NCBI GenBank assembly: GCA_963665525.1
Contig: OY762280.1
Coordinates: forward strand, 2,046,001-2,110,000
Length of the DNA stretch: 64,000 nt
DNA from: UBA12077 sp963665525
GTDB lineage: Bacteria; Bacteroidota; Bacteroidia; Bacteroidales; UBA12077
Direction of reading: 5' to 3'
Shown here piece after piece: positions 8,507 to 17,633 of the stretch (the first letter of the stretch is position 1; every line of letters begins with the position of its first letter). Below the pieces are notes generated by a model. The model did no database searches. It worked only from the letters and a program-made list of their open reading frames with translations, and was not told the DNA's origin. Both the position numbers and the translations under genes were made by a program.

Positions 8507-9814
8507 ATGAGAGCAGAGTTTATTGTAAACATTCAAGATATAGATGATTTTAAACAAAAAATTATAACCTACGGGAATAATTATAATCAATTTGCTTTTC
8601 TTGATAGTAACAATTACAATTTAAACAATACAACACATACATACTATAAGTATGATTTCATTGCAGGTATTGGATCTTTAAAAGAAATACTGGTAAGCAA
8701 TCAATTAGGGTTTGATGAACTTCATAAATTTCAGGACTCAGGCAATGATTGGCTCTTTGGATATTTTACTTATGATTTAAAAAATGAACTTGAAAATCTA
8801 GAATCGAATAATATTGATGAGTTAAACTTTCCTTCTTTGCATTTTTTTAATCCTAAGATAGTCATTATCTCAACCAATGCAATCATAAAATTTCTATATC
8901 ATGCTGAACTTTATACTGAAAATGAGATAAAAGAAATCATTGAACAAATCAAAAATCAAAAAAACAATTTATCAAAAAATAAATCCTATCCTATAGAATT
9001 AAAAAAACGATTTGATAAAAGTGAATATCTTCAAACGGTTCTTAAATTAAAAGACCACATCCAACAAGGTGATATATATGAAATTAATTTTTGCCAGGAA
9101 TTTTATAGTAATTCCTGTATTGATCCTGTTAATACATACAATTCATTAAATCAGGTATCTCCCTCTCCTTTTTCTTGTTACTATAAACTAAACGATCATT
9201 ATTTATTATGTGCAAGCCCAGAAAGATTCTTAAAAAAAATAGATCATAAAATAATCTCTCAACCTATAAAAGGAACTATCAGGAGAAGTTCTAACGTACA
9301 AATTGATTTAGAACTTAAAGATAAATTACGCAATGATCCCAAAGAACAGGCAGAAAACGTAATGATTGTTGACCTGGTAAGAAATGATCTTTCTCATACT
9401 GCAAAAAAGGGTTCTGTAAAAGTTGATGAACTTTTTGGAGTATATAGTTTTAAGCAAGTTCATCAAATGATTTCAACAGTAATTTCCGAGGTAGAAAATT
9501 ATACTCCTATAGTAAATATTATAAAATCTGCTTTCCCCATGGGATCAATGACAGGAGCTCCAAAAGTAAGAGCAATGAAACTCATTGAAAAATATGAAAA
9601 AACCAAAAGGGGATTATACTCTGGTTCGATAGGTTATATTACTCCTGAAAAAGATTTTGATTTTAACGTAGTTATTCGAAGTATTTTATACAACCAAACG
9701 AAAAAATACCTATCTTTTGCAGTTGGTGGAGCAATTACCAGTCTTGCAAACCCTGAAAATGAATATGAAGAATGTATGTTAAAAGCAGAAGCAATGTTAA
9801 AAGTTCTTAGTTAA
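8507..9814 (+). CDS. pabB: Aminodeoxychorismate synthase component I
   Basis: 435 residues of the chorismate-binding (TrpE/PabB/isochorismate synthase) fold. PIKGT at 253-257 carries Lys255, the residue that distinguishes PabB from TrpE (which has Ala there). Other signatures are ENVMIVDLVRNDLS, FPMGSMTGAPKVRAM and SGSIGYITPEKDFDFNVVIR, the Mg2+/chorismate site. It makes 4-amino-4-deoxychorismate for folate synthesis, using ammonia from PabA and followed by PabC; neither gene is adjacent. The stop TAA abuts the tilS ATG (TAAATG), so the two genes are surely co-transcribed and probably translationally coupled. Confidence 0.93.
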   Translation: MRAEFIVNIQDIDDFKQKIITYGNNYNQFAFLDSNNYNLNNTTHTYYKYDFIAGIGSLKEILVSNQLGFDELHKFQDSGNDWLFGYFTYDLKNELENLESNNIDELNFPSLHFFNPKIVIISTNAIIKFLYHAELYTENEIKEIIEQIKNQKNNLSKNKSYPIELKKRFDKSEYLQTVLKLKDHIQQGDIYEINFCQEFYSNSCIDPVNTYNSLNQVSPSPFSCYYKLNDHYLLCASPERFLKKIDHKIISQPIKGTIRRSSNVQIDLELKDKLRNDPKEQAENVMIVDLVRNDLSHTAKKGSVKVDELFGVYSFKQVHQMISTVISEVENYTPIVNIIKSAFPMGSMTGAPKVRAMKLIEKYEKTKRGLYSGSIGYITPEKDFDFNVVIRSILYNQTKKYLSFAVGGAITSLANPENEYEECMLKAEAMLKVLS

Positions 9815-11146
9815 ATGATCCAAACAGAATTTCATAATTTCATCGCAATTAATCAGCTCTGTCAACTAAACGAAAGGGTATTGCTTGGAATCAGCGGAGG
9901 TATTGATTCTATATGTATGTTTCATCTTTTCAGACAATTAAACATCCCTATAGGAATTGCTCATTGTAATTTTCAGCTTAGAGGTGAAGAATCGGATGAA
10001 GACGAGAAATTTGTACAAGCTCTGGCTAATAAATATGATATCCCGTTTTTTAATATTCGTTTTAATACCGCAGAAGTAGCTAAAAAAGAAGGAATATCAA
10101 TTCAGATGGCGGCAAGAGATTTACGATACGATTGGTTTGAAGAAACGCGAAATAAGTATGCATACAACTATATAGCTATAGCCCATAATATGGATGATGT
10201 TGTAGAAACATTTCTAATAAACCTAAGTCGTGGATCAGGAATTAAAGGACTAACAGGTATAAAACCAAAGTCTGGTTATATTATTAGACCTTTAATATTT
10301 TCATCACGAAAAGAAATAAAAGAATATTTAGATGAAAATGATTTTGATTTCCGCGAAGATTCCTCCAATGCATCTGTAAAGTATAGTAGGAATTTAATCA
10401 GACATAAAATCATTCCTTTATTTGAGCAATTAAATCCCAGCTTTCGCGAAACCATTGCTGAAAATATTTCTAGATTAAAAGATGTAGAAATAATATACAA
10501 CGAACATATCAATAATGAAATAGTATCATCAATTAGATACGAAAATGAAAGAAGCTATATTCTTATCAAGAAATTAAAAGAATTAAACCCAGTACACACC
10601 TTTTTATATGAATTTCTGAAACCCTATGGTTTTTCCGAAACTCAAGTATTAAATATTGTAGAATCTTTTGATCATACTCCAGGTAAACAGTTTTTATCAC
10701 CTACACACCGTTTGATAAAAGACAGAGAAGAGCTAATTGTTGAAGAAAAATCTTCACTTAATAGTGGTTACCACTACATTGATGCGAACACTGAGAACAT
10801 TGAAAAACCATTAAATCTCTCTTTCATACAATTAGAACGAACAAATAACTTTAAGCTCTTTAAATCAAATAAGCTTGGATACTTCGACCTGAATAAATTA
10901 GAATTTCCATTAATACTTAGAAAGTGGAAAAAAGGAGATTATTTTATGCCTTTAGGAATGAAAAACCTTAAAAAATTAAGCGATTTTTTTATTGATAATA
11001 AATTTTCTTTATCAGACAAAGAAGATATTTGGATTTTAGAAAGCGGAAATAAAATTGCTTGGATTGTAGGACATAGAATTGATGAAAGGTTTAAAATCAC
11101 AGATCATACAGAAAAGATATTAAAAATAGAAATCATCGAAAAATAA
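9815..11146 (+). CDS. tilS: tRNA(Ile)-lysidine synthase
   Basis: 443 residues. Residues 27-32 SGGIDS form the PP-loop ATP pyrophosphatase motif, followed by IGIAHCNFQLRGEESDEDEKFV, GISIQMAARDLRYDWF and IAIAHNMDDVVETFLINLSRGSG, all TilS hallmarks. The C-terminal LRKWKKGDYFMPLGM and KLSDFFIDNKFS belong to the TilS C-terminal substrate-binding domain. The enzyme adds lysine to C34 of the CAU-anticodon tRNA-Ile so that it reads AUA, and is essential in bacteria using that codon. It begins on the base after the pabB stop. Very confident. Confidence 0.96.
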   Translation: MIQTEFHNFIAINQLCQLNERVLLGISGGIDSICMFHLFRQLNIPIGIAHCNFQLRGEESDEDEKFVQALANKYDIPFFNIRFNTAEVAKKEGISIQMAARDLRYDWFEETRNKYAYNYIAIAHNMDDVVETFLINLSRGSGIKGLTGIKPKSGYIIRPLIFSSRKEIKEYLDENDFDFREDSSNASVKYSRNLIRHKIIPLFEQLNPSFRETIAENISRLKDVEIIYNEHINNEIVSSIRYENERSYILIKKLKELNPVHTFLYEFLKPYGFSETQVLNIVESFDHTPGKQFLSPTHRLIKDREELIVEEKSSLNSGYHYIDANTENIEKPLNLSFIQLERTNNFKLFKSNKLGYFDLNKLEFPLILRKWKKGDYFMPLGMKNLKKLSDFFIDNKFSLSDKEDIWILESGNKIAWIVGHRIDERFKITDHTEKILKIEIIEK

Positions 11147-11180
11147 TCACTTTTGTTTATAAAAAAGAACATTTATATTT

Positions 11181-11221
11181 CAAAATAAGATCAGCTTTTT
11201 TTAAATTTAAATCTTATTTTG
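11181..11221. repeat. 11-bp perfect inverted repeat upstream of the histidine kinase gene
   Basis: CAAAATAAGAT (11181-11191) and ATCTTATTTTG (11211-11221) are exact reverse complements with a 19-nt loop. It sits 35 bp after tilS and 7 bp before a TAnnTTTG match. It may be a weak terminator for pabB-tilS or an operator; the long loop argues against a classical terminator. Confidence 0.5.
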
Positions 11222-11227
11222 GATAAT

Positions 11228-11235
11228 TATTTTTG
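11228..11235 (+). promoter_or_regulatory. Candidate -7 element for the PAS histidine kinase gene
   Basis: TATTTTTG matches TAnnTTTG exactly, 54 bp before the ATG at 11290 and directly after the inverted repeat. I see no good TTTG at -33, so an activator may be needed or the match may be chance in AT-rich DNA. Confidence 0.35.
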
Positions 11236-11289
11236 ATACATTTTCGTTATCATATCATTAAAGTATATATTTCAAATTAACTACCAAAT

Positions 11290-12777
11290 ATGCAGGGAAA
11301 TCAGGGTTTTGATCAAGAGGATTTTTTAGATTTATTACCTGAAATTGTTTTTGAAATCGATCATGATTTAAAAATAAAATTTCTTAATCGTACCTGCGAA
11401 ACAATCATAGGATATAATCGAGAAGAAGTACTTAACACCAATATTAATTTAGAAGGTTTTGTTTTAAAATCTGACTTGCAAAGAATTAAAGAAAATATCA
11501 AGAAAAACTTTAATGGTTCTGTTATTAACGGAGAAAACTATAAGTTCTTTTCTAAAAATAAAAATATTGTAACACTCGAAATATATAGCAGTCATATTAA
11601 AAAAAACGGTCAAATTGTAGGCCTACGCTGTATTGCCATTGATATTACAGAAAAAGAAAAAGCGCATCAAGAATTAACATCACAAGAAAAACATTTTCGA
11701 CAGATATTTCAAAATTTCCCTCTTCCCTATCAGTCACTTAATGAGAATGGTGATTTTATCGACATTAATCCTGTATGGGAAAAACTTATGGGTTATTCTA
11801 AAGACGAAATATTAGGTAAAAATTTTACCCATATCCTTCCCAATAAATATAAAACTAAATTTAATTCTGCTTTTGAAATATTTAAACAAAAAGGTGAAAT
11901 AACAGATATTAACTTTGATTTAATTAAGAAAGATAAATCAAAAATTCATGTTAATTTTTATGGAAAAATTGAATCTGATCATTGTAAATTTTTAAAAACA
12001 CATTGTGTTTTTACGGATATTACTTTACAACGAAAAGCAGAACAGACACTAATAGACTCAGAAGTCAGATTACGAGAATTAAATGCCACAAAAGATAAAT
12101 TTTTCTCTATTATAGCTCATGATCTAAAGAATCCTTTCAATGATTTAATGGGATTTACTCAATTATTAGCCTTAAATATTGAGAAATATGATTTACAAAA
12201 GATTGAAAAATTTACCAAAATTATACATCAAAGTTCTAAACTGGCATATAACTTATTAGAAAACCTTTTAGACTGGTCAAGATCTCAAACCGGATCATTG
12301 AATTACGAGCCAGAAAAGATTCTAATTAATAAACTGATTGATGAAAACATTGACCTACTGGAATCAACAGCAAAAAATAAAAATATTTCTATATACTCAG
12401 AATTAGACAACCTTATTTATGCTTATGCTGATACAAATATGGTTAGAACTATTATTCGAAACTTAATATCAAATGCCATTAAATATACCAACCAGGGAGG
12501 ATATATAAAAATCCAGAGTTATTGCAACCATGATCAATGCGAAATAAGTATTACCGATAATGGAATAGGAATAAGTAAAGATAGTATTGATAAAATTTTT
12601 AAACTCGATGAAAGTTATAGTACTATTGGAACTGAGCACGAAAAAGGAACTGGCCTAGGTCTTATCTTATGTAAAGAATTTGTTGAAAAAAATGGGGGCA
12701 AACTATGGGTAAAAAGTGAACCCGATAAAGGGAGTACCTTTTCGTTTACACTCCCAATACCTGAACCTAATTTTTAG
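11290..12777 (+). CDS. Soluble PAS-PAS sensor histidine kinase
   Basis: 495 residues with no membrane segment. Two PAS domains occupy about residues 10-125 and 135-250 (each begins with a LPEIVFEIDHD or FPLPYQSLNENG strand and ends in a DITEKEKA or DITLQRKA linker). The HisKA dimerisation helix has phospho-acceptor His277 in FFSIIAHDLKNPF, and the HATPase lid has N-box NLISNAIKYT, G1 DNGIGIS and G2 GTGLGL. It should sense a cytosolic signal and phosphorylate a response regulator. No regulator is adjacent; the closest in the window is the PhoB-like one at 20.9-21.6 kb, and linking them would be speculation. Confidence 0.92.
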   Translation: MQGNQGFDQEDFLDLLPEIVFEIDHDLKIKFLNRTCETIIGYNREEVLNTNINLEGFVLKSDLQRIKENIKKNFNGSVINGENYKFFSKNKNIVTLEIYSSHIKKNGQIVGLRCIAIDITEKEKAHQELTSQEKHFRQIFQNFPLPYQSLNENGDFIDINPVWEKLMGYSKDEILGKNFTHILPNKYKTKFNSAFEIFKQKGEITDINFDLIKKDKSKIHVNFYGKIESDHCKFLKTHCVFTDITLQRKAEQTLIDSEVRLRELNATKDKFFSIIAHDLKNPFNDLMGFTQLLALNIEKYDLQKIEKFTKIIHQSSKLAYNLLENLLDWSRSQTGSLNYEPEKILINKLIDENIDLLESTAKNKNISIYSELDNLIYAYADTNMVRTIIRNLISNAIKYTNQGGYIKIQSYCNHDQCEISITDNGIGISKDSIDKIFKLDESYSTIGTEHEKGTGLGLILCKEFVEKNGGKLWVKSEPDKGSTFSFTLPIPEPNF

Positions 12778-12820
12778 TTTTCCTTATTTTTACTATAACA
12801 TTCTTAACTTATTTTCCAAA

Positions 12821-12839
12821 ATTAAACCACGGGTTTAAT
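12821..12839. repeat. Short perfect hairpin between kinase and TonB receptor genes
   Basis: ATTAAACC (12821-12828), 3-nt loop, GGTTTAAT (12832-12839). There is no T tract, so it is not a typical terminator. It lies 51 bp before the receptor ATG, where an operator could act. Function unknown. Confidence 0.4.
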
Positions 12840-12889
12840 CTTAATCATTGATTATGCTTTTATGCTGCATTTTTCTTAAATTGTAGCAC

Positions 12890-15295
12890 ATGAGAGTTTT
12901 TAAACGCTCATTTATCACACTAATGTGTTTTAATATAATGATTGCACGGTGCATAAAATTTGTTTTTAGTCTTATAATAATCATTCTGTTAAGTAGTTCT
13001 GTAATTTTTTCTCAAGATAAAGATTCACTTAATATTGAAGAATTATTTGATATGTCCTTAAGTGAATTACTTAACATTTCTGTTATTACCACTTCTCGTA
13101 CACAAAACAAAGAAATAAGTAAAGCATCAGCAACGATTAGTGTAATTACATCAAAACAAATTGAAGAACGTTGCTATCAATCATTGTTAGATGTATTATA
13201 TGATCTGCCTGATATTAAAATTGATTATGGCGTTGATCCTCGATGGATGAATGATGCTACAATAAGAGGAATCAGAGGAATGGATAAGTTTATTATTATG
13301 CTGGACGGTATTCGAATTTCTGCACCAACAAACGAAGTAGTAGCAATTATGGAAAACTACCCGATACATTTTGCAGAACAAATTGAAGTATTATACGGTC
13401 CAGCCTCGGCTCTTTATGGAGCCGATGCCTTTTCTGGAGTTATAAATATAATTTCAAAGAAACCTGAAGAAGAAGCTTTGTCTGAAACTCAAATTTCGGG
13501 AGCAATAAATACCTTAACAGCCAATGCATATACCCACAAGAAATTTAATAATTCGATTAACTTAACCATTGCTGCGCAATATTTTTATGATCAACAACCT
13601 GATTTATCAAAATATTATAAAGAAGAATATAAAGACATGGATGAAGAATTAAGGAGTGGAACTTTTAATACTATAAATGGTCCTATTACTCCTGAAACAA
13701 AAGTAGATCCAAATAAAAGCAGCATACTTAAAGCATATGGCATATATACTGGACTGCAGGTAAAAGATTTTAAATTTGCTTATTTCGGGAATATGGCACA
13801 GCATCCTACTACCATTGCTAACTCTCCTCATAATTCTGTTTACAATGAATCGTCAAAAATTCAGTATTTCATTAATATGGGAAATGTTTCTTATGAAAAA
13901 GAATTTGGGAAAATTACTAGTACAACAAATGCTACTTACAGCAGATATAATATTGACCCACAATCTAATTTTAGAAACATCTGGACTGAGATGGAACCTG
14001 GTTATGTTTTTGCATATGGATGGAAAGCAAAAGCAGAGCAACTACTAACCTGGAAGTTGTATAAAACACTAGTAATAACTGGTGGTTTAACCTATGAAAG
14101 TTATGAAGCACTGCCCAGAAGTAATGATTACCATTATCCTGTTGATCTGAGTAATACTCAGGGCATCATTGTAAATACTGTCACAACAAATAACCCTAAA
14201 GGAATTGATGCAAATTTAGATGAACTCCGTTCTAATTATAGCAATACTGGAGGTTTCCTACAAGTTCAGTATGATCCTTTCAAGAAATTATTTATCACTT
14301 TAGGAGCAAGAATTGATAATGATAGCAGATATGGAAACACTATTGATCCCAGAATTAGTATTGTTTACCAACCTTCAAACAAAACTACAGTAAAAGGATT
14401 TTTTGGAACAGCATTTTTAGCACCATCTCCACAGAATATGTACGATCGTTATGGAACTTTTAGTTCTGATGATGAAGGACTTAATTACTATTCTCAGTTT
14501 TTTCAAATGCCTAATCCTGATTTAAAACCTCAAAAAATTAAAACTACTGAATTAAGTATGAAAACTTTTTTCGCAGATGACTTAAGTTTAACTTTAACAG
14601 GATATTATTCTAACATTACAGGCTTAATTAGTCCTGTATCCAACACTGATAAAGTTAACGAACTTTATCCAGATCTTACTTACAATGGATATCAAATACT
14701 TCGTTATCCAGACTATTATTATATATCAAATGGTGATACCTTATATGGAGATGGAATTCAGATTAATGATAACATGGGAGTATCTAATGTATATGGCGGA
14801 ACAGCTCAACTAAACTATTATAGTCGATTTGGTAGCCAAATAGATCTCCATGTTTATGCACTATATAGTTATATAGATGGCAATATTGATATCGATGAAG
14901 ATGGTCCAATTAAAGAACGCAATTTACCTTCAATTTCTCCTCATACTTTTAAATTAGGAGGAACATTACATTATAAAAAACTTAGCATCTCTCCTCGAAT
15001 ATTATTAATTGGAGAACAAAGAGTCTTTAATACTTCTGCGGTAAAAGAAACAGACGAGACAAAATATCAAACTTTACCTGGATATCAACTCATTAATTTG
15101 TCAGTTACATATAATCTAAAACCTGATATTAATTTATTTTTAATCGTAAAAAACCTGCTTAATCAAAAGTATAGAAACGTAAACATAGGTGCTGCTCCAG
15201 AAAACTACCCGAGTGGTTCTGCATCAGCAGAATTTGTCAATGGAGCTCCTCAAAACCCAATAAGAATTACAGGAGGATTTAAGGTTAGATTCTAA
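12890..15295 (+). CDS. TonB-dependent outer-membrane receptor
   Basis: 801 residues. The N-terminal region is a long hydrophobic signal (about 22-42); the true start may be Met17 (12938), which gives a more ordinary signal peptide. Residues 50-65 (FDMSLSELLNISVITTSR) are the TonB-box-like lead seen in receptors without a CarboxypepD domain. The plug follows (ISVITSKQIEER, RGIRGMDKFIIMLDGIR, VLYGPASALYGADAFSGVINII), then a 22-strand-type barrel ending in ITGGFKVRF with the terminal Phe expected for outer-membrane insertion. It imports a large or scarce ligand (siderophore, cobalamin or similar) using TonB energy; ligand unknown. It follows the kinase by 112 bp and ends at a strong terminator. 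Confidence 0.9.
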   Translation: MRVFKRSFITLMCFNIMIARCIKFVFSLIIIILLSSSVIFSQDKDSLNIEELFDMSLSELLNISVITTSRTQNKEISKASATISVITSKQIEERCYQSLLDVLYDLPDIKIDYGVDPRWMNDATIRGIRGMDKFIIMLDGIRISAPTNEVVAIMENYPIHFAEQIEVLYGPASALYGADAFSGVINIISKKPEEEALSETQISGAINTLTANAYTHKKFNNSINLTIAAQYFYDQQPDLSKYYKEEYKDMDEELRSGTFNTINGPITPETKVDPNKSSILKAYGIYTGLQVKDFKFAYFGNMAQHPTTIANSPHNSVYNESSKIQYFINMGNVSYEKEFGKITSTTNATYSRYNIDPQSNFRNIWTEMEPGYVFAYGWKAKAEQLLTWKLYKTLVITGGLTYESYEALPRSNDYHYPVDLSNTQGIIVNTVTTNNPKGIDANLDELRSNYSNTGGFLQVQYDPFKKLFITLGARIDNDSRYGNTIDPRISIVYQPSNKTTVKGFFGTAFLAPSPQNMYDRYGTFSSDDEGLNYYSQFFQMPNPDLKPQKIKTTELSMKTFFADDLSLTLTGYYSNITGLISPVSNTDKVNELYPDLTYNGYQILRYPDYYYISNGDTLYGDGIQINDNMGVSNVYGGTAQLNYYSRFGSQIDLHVYALYSYIDGNIDIDEDGPIKERNLPSISPHTFKLGGTLHYKKLSISPRILLIGEQRVFNTSAVKETDETKYQTLPGYQLINLSVTYNLKPDINLFLIVKNLLNQKYRNVNIGAAPENYPSGSASAEFVNGAPQNPIRITGGFKVRF

Positions 15296-15303
15296 GAATA
15301 TAT

Positions 15304-15336
15304 AAAGGCTGTCTTAAACAGACAGCCTTTCTTTTT
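15304..15336. terminator. Bidirectional terminator between convergent genes
   Basis: Perfect 11-bp stem AAAGGCTGTCT (15304-15314) / AGACAGCCTTT (15320-15330), 5-nt loop, T-rich on the plus side and A-rich upstream, placed between the receptor stop and the convergent VOC gene stop at 15338. Confidence 0.85.
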
Positions 15337-15337
15337 A

Positions 15338-16399
15338 TTAAAGTTTCACTTTATTCATACCTAATGCATTGAGCATCCACCGTGGTAAAGATTTTCTTGG
15401 ATCGCGTTTTCGCATGTTTAAATACCAGCCATATTTTTTCATAATAGGTACTTTATGCGTTTCTACAAACTCTAGAAGTGTTCCATCTGGATCTTCAATA
15501 TATGAGAAATGCCCTGCAGCTTCACCCATATCAAAACTGTTATCATCATTATGTTTAACAGAGCTATCTACGGTAAAAGGAAATCCTTTTTCCTCGCATT
15601 CGAGTTTAAGATCATCCATATCACTAATATCATAACATAAATGGATATAACCTAAATCTCCCCAAAAACGACCTTCAAAAATTTTCTTTGGTTCGCGATC
15701 AAATACTTGAACTAACTCAATAAAACTTTCTCCTAAAAGTTGGCTAAAACTACCAACCATTGGTTTGCTCGTTTTTAATAAAACTCTTCTAAATTTATTC
15801 TTTCCTCCAGATAAAGCTGCAAAATCGTTAAAGATTTCTTCCTTATCATATACTACCTCATCGTAACCTAATATATCACTATATACTTTGCGAGCATTTT
15901 CAATGTTAGTAACACCAATAATAGCACCTGCAACAGCACCGGTAAGCTTACCTGTTTTCTTAAACCAATTATTACTCTGAATAACTTGAAATATATTACC
16001 GTATAAATCTTTTACAAAGAAATGAGTATCGCACAGTTCTCCTAAAACTTCTAATCCACGATTAGTAAATTCCTGATATGCTTTTTTTACATCAGGACTT
16101 TTAATTTTTGCAATATTAATTCCTAAGTCACCCAATTGAATTTCAAAATCAGGACCTACAGGAGTACGGCTGGTATAATTCCATATCTCAAATCCACCTC
16201 CACCGGACATGTTCATAGCAAGCGCTGCGTGTCTTTGATGAGGTTTACCTCCTGTATAAGGTAACATTAATTCAGCAACAGTATCATCTTCAAAAATTTT
16301 AATATCCATTCCAAAATTGTCTTTGTACCACTTCCATGCTTCATATACATTAGGTACTCCAATCCCAATCTGTTGAATACCACTAATTAATTTACTCAT
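15338..16399 (-). CDS. Two-domain VOC (glyoxalase/dioxygenase fold) protein
   Basis: 353 residues. Residues about 5-125 and 145-320 each read as a vicinal-oxygen-chelate module: QIGIGVPNVYEAWKWYKDNFGM opens the first and GAIIGVTNIENARKVYSDILGY the second. The second half keeps GYIHLCYDISD and DPDGTLLEFVE, which can supply His and Glu metal ligands; the first half lacks the usual starting His (QIGIG). Such proteins isomerise, lyse or dioxygenate small substrates. It is the last gene of the minus-strand operon siaB-siaC-SDR-VOC, 10 bp after the SDR gene, so both may act on the same compound. Substrate unknown. Confidence 0.8.
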   Translation of the reverse strand: MSKLISGIQQIGIGVPNVYEAWKWYKDNFGMDIKIFEDDTVAELMLPYTGGKPHQRHAALAMNMSGGGGFEIWNYTSRTPVGPDFEIQLGDLGINIAKIKSPDVKKAYQEFTNRGLEVLGELCDTHFFVKDLYGNIFQVIQSNNWFKKTGKLTGAVAGAIIGVTNIENARKVYSDILGYDEVVYDKEEIFNDFAALSGGKNKFRRVLLKTSKPMVGSFSQLLGESFIELVQVFDREPKKIFEGRFWGDLGYIHLCYDISDMDDLKLECEEKGFPFTVDSSVKHNDDNSFDMGEAAGHFSYIEDPDGTLLEFVETHKVPIMKKYGWYLNMRKRDPRKSLPRWMLNALGMNKVKL

Positions 16400-16409
16400 A
16401 TTCTAAATT

Positions 16410-17204
16410 TTATGTTGGATTAATTTTTCGGGCTAATTTATAAAATAATCTTGGTATAAATTTATGTATATATACCATTAATAATTCTGTTGACCCAATT
16501 AAAACTTCTTTCTTATCTTTTCTAATTGCTTTCACATATTGTCTTGCACATTTTTCTGCAGATATTCCATTATTTTGTCCATCATCCATTTTGCCATGCG
16601 CTTTACCTTCTTTTGTAAGTGCATGGAAAGAAATATTGGTTTTTATACGTCCCGGGAAAGCGATTAAAACCTTAATATTATATGGATAAACCTCTGAGCG
16701 AAGAGTTTCGAAGAAACCATGAAGCGCATGCTTTGCTGCCGAATAAGCCGATCTTAATGGAAATCCAAATTTCCCAGAAATACTACTTGTTGCTGCAATA
16801 TAACCTCTTCCATTCTTAATCATATGTGGTAAAACAGCTTTTGTTAATGCAATGGTCCCAAAATAATCAATCTCCATAATTTTTCTATCGACATCTAGTG
16901 GAGTCTCAATTACCAGAGAACGTTGGCTAATTCCAGCATTATTGACCAATACATCAATTCTTCCAAATTTATCGATTAACTCTTGAGTTATGGCATTCAT
17001 CTTATCTATCTGTGTCATATCCAAGAATTGAATAAAACACTCTGCTCCCATTTTATCGCATTGCTGCTTCACTTTATTTAAATCACCCATTTGATTTGAT
17101 GAGATAATTAATTTTGCTCCCTGTTTTGCAAATTCAAAAGTTAAAGCCTCTCCAATTCCTGAAGAGGCTCCTGTTATCCAAACAACATTATTTTTGAAAC
17201 TCAT
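16410..17204 (-). CDS. Short-chain dehydrogenase/reductase
   Basis: 264 residues. TGASSGIG (11-18) is the NAD(P)-binding loop, NNAG (88-91) the core strand, and Tyr164/Lys168 in YSAAK with the SSIS serine form the catalytic set. The C-terminal tail KFIPRLFYKLARKINPT is hydrophobic and basic, as in SDRs that act at membranes on lipid or ketone substrates (DHRS7-like). It lies 10 bp before the VOC gene and 11 bp after siaC, in one operon. It probably reduces a ketone or oxidises an alcohol of a lipid-like molecule; the exact substrate is not visible. Confidence 0.88.
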   Translation of the reverse strand: MSFKNNVVWITGASSGIGEALTFEFAKQGAKLIISSNQMGDLNKVKQQCDKMGAECFIQFLDMTQIDKMNAITQELIDKFGRIDVLVNNAGISQRSLVIETPLDVDRKIMEIDYFGTIALTKAVLPHMIKNGRGYIAATSSISGKFGFPLRSAYSAAKHALHGFFETLRSEVYPYNIKVLIAFPGRIKTNISFHALTKEGKAHGKMDDGQNNGISAEKCARQYVKAIRKDKKEVLIGSTELLMVYIHKFIPRLFYKLARKINPT

Positions 17205-17215
17205 TTATTTTCTAT

Positions 17216-17626
17216 TTATTTTTCAATCATAATATAATTAAATGGGTATGAAATCATATCGGAAAAATCTTCTCCTACCTCTTTCATATCTTCATCCCCA
17301 TCGGCAAAATACCAATTAACCGTAATTTTTAGTCCATTTTCAGCGAAATCACGAATAATTACTAAAATATCTGATAAAAATTTTGCCGAAGCTGAGTTAA
17401 AATAATCTAGCTTAAAATTAAATTTAAATCCAATATCATTAAAACTTTCAATGTTATCCTTTTCAATTGTTTTCTCAAAATATTTCCTTAGCTTATAAAT
17501 GATAGAATAATAAAAATCTCTTACATTTTCGGGTCTTGAATTACCTTGCATTTCAAACAACTGTTTTGTTGTATCGAACAAAACACTAGGAGATTTTTCT
17601 GTAGCAGGAATATTTAATCCTTTCAT
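17216..17626 (-). CDS. siaC: SiaC-family regulatory phosphoprotein (DUF1987)
   Basis: 136 residues. The whole sequence has the DUF1987 pattern: start NIPATEKSPSVLFD (5-18), strand FKFNFKLDYFNSASAKFL (67-84), and end ITVNWYFADGDEDMKEVGED. In Pseudomonas, SiaC is phosphorylated by kinase SiaB on a Thr in a Y-x-N-T-S-S segment, and the unphosphorylated form activates the diguanylate cyclase SiaD. Here the matching segment is YFNSAS, so Ser78 would be the acceptor (my alignment from memory). The SiaB-like kinase lies immediately upstream (7-bp gap), but no SiaA phosphatase or SiaD cyclase is adjacent. Cytosolic. Confidence 0.85.
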   Translation of the reverse strand: MKGLNIPATEKSPSVLFDTTKQLFEMQGNSRPENVRDFYYSIIYKLRKYFEKTIEKDNIESFNDIGFKFNFKLDYFNSASAKFLSDILVIIRDFAENGLKITVNWYFADGDEDMKEVGEDFSDMISYPFNYIMIEK

Positions 17627-17633
17627 AAAAACG

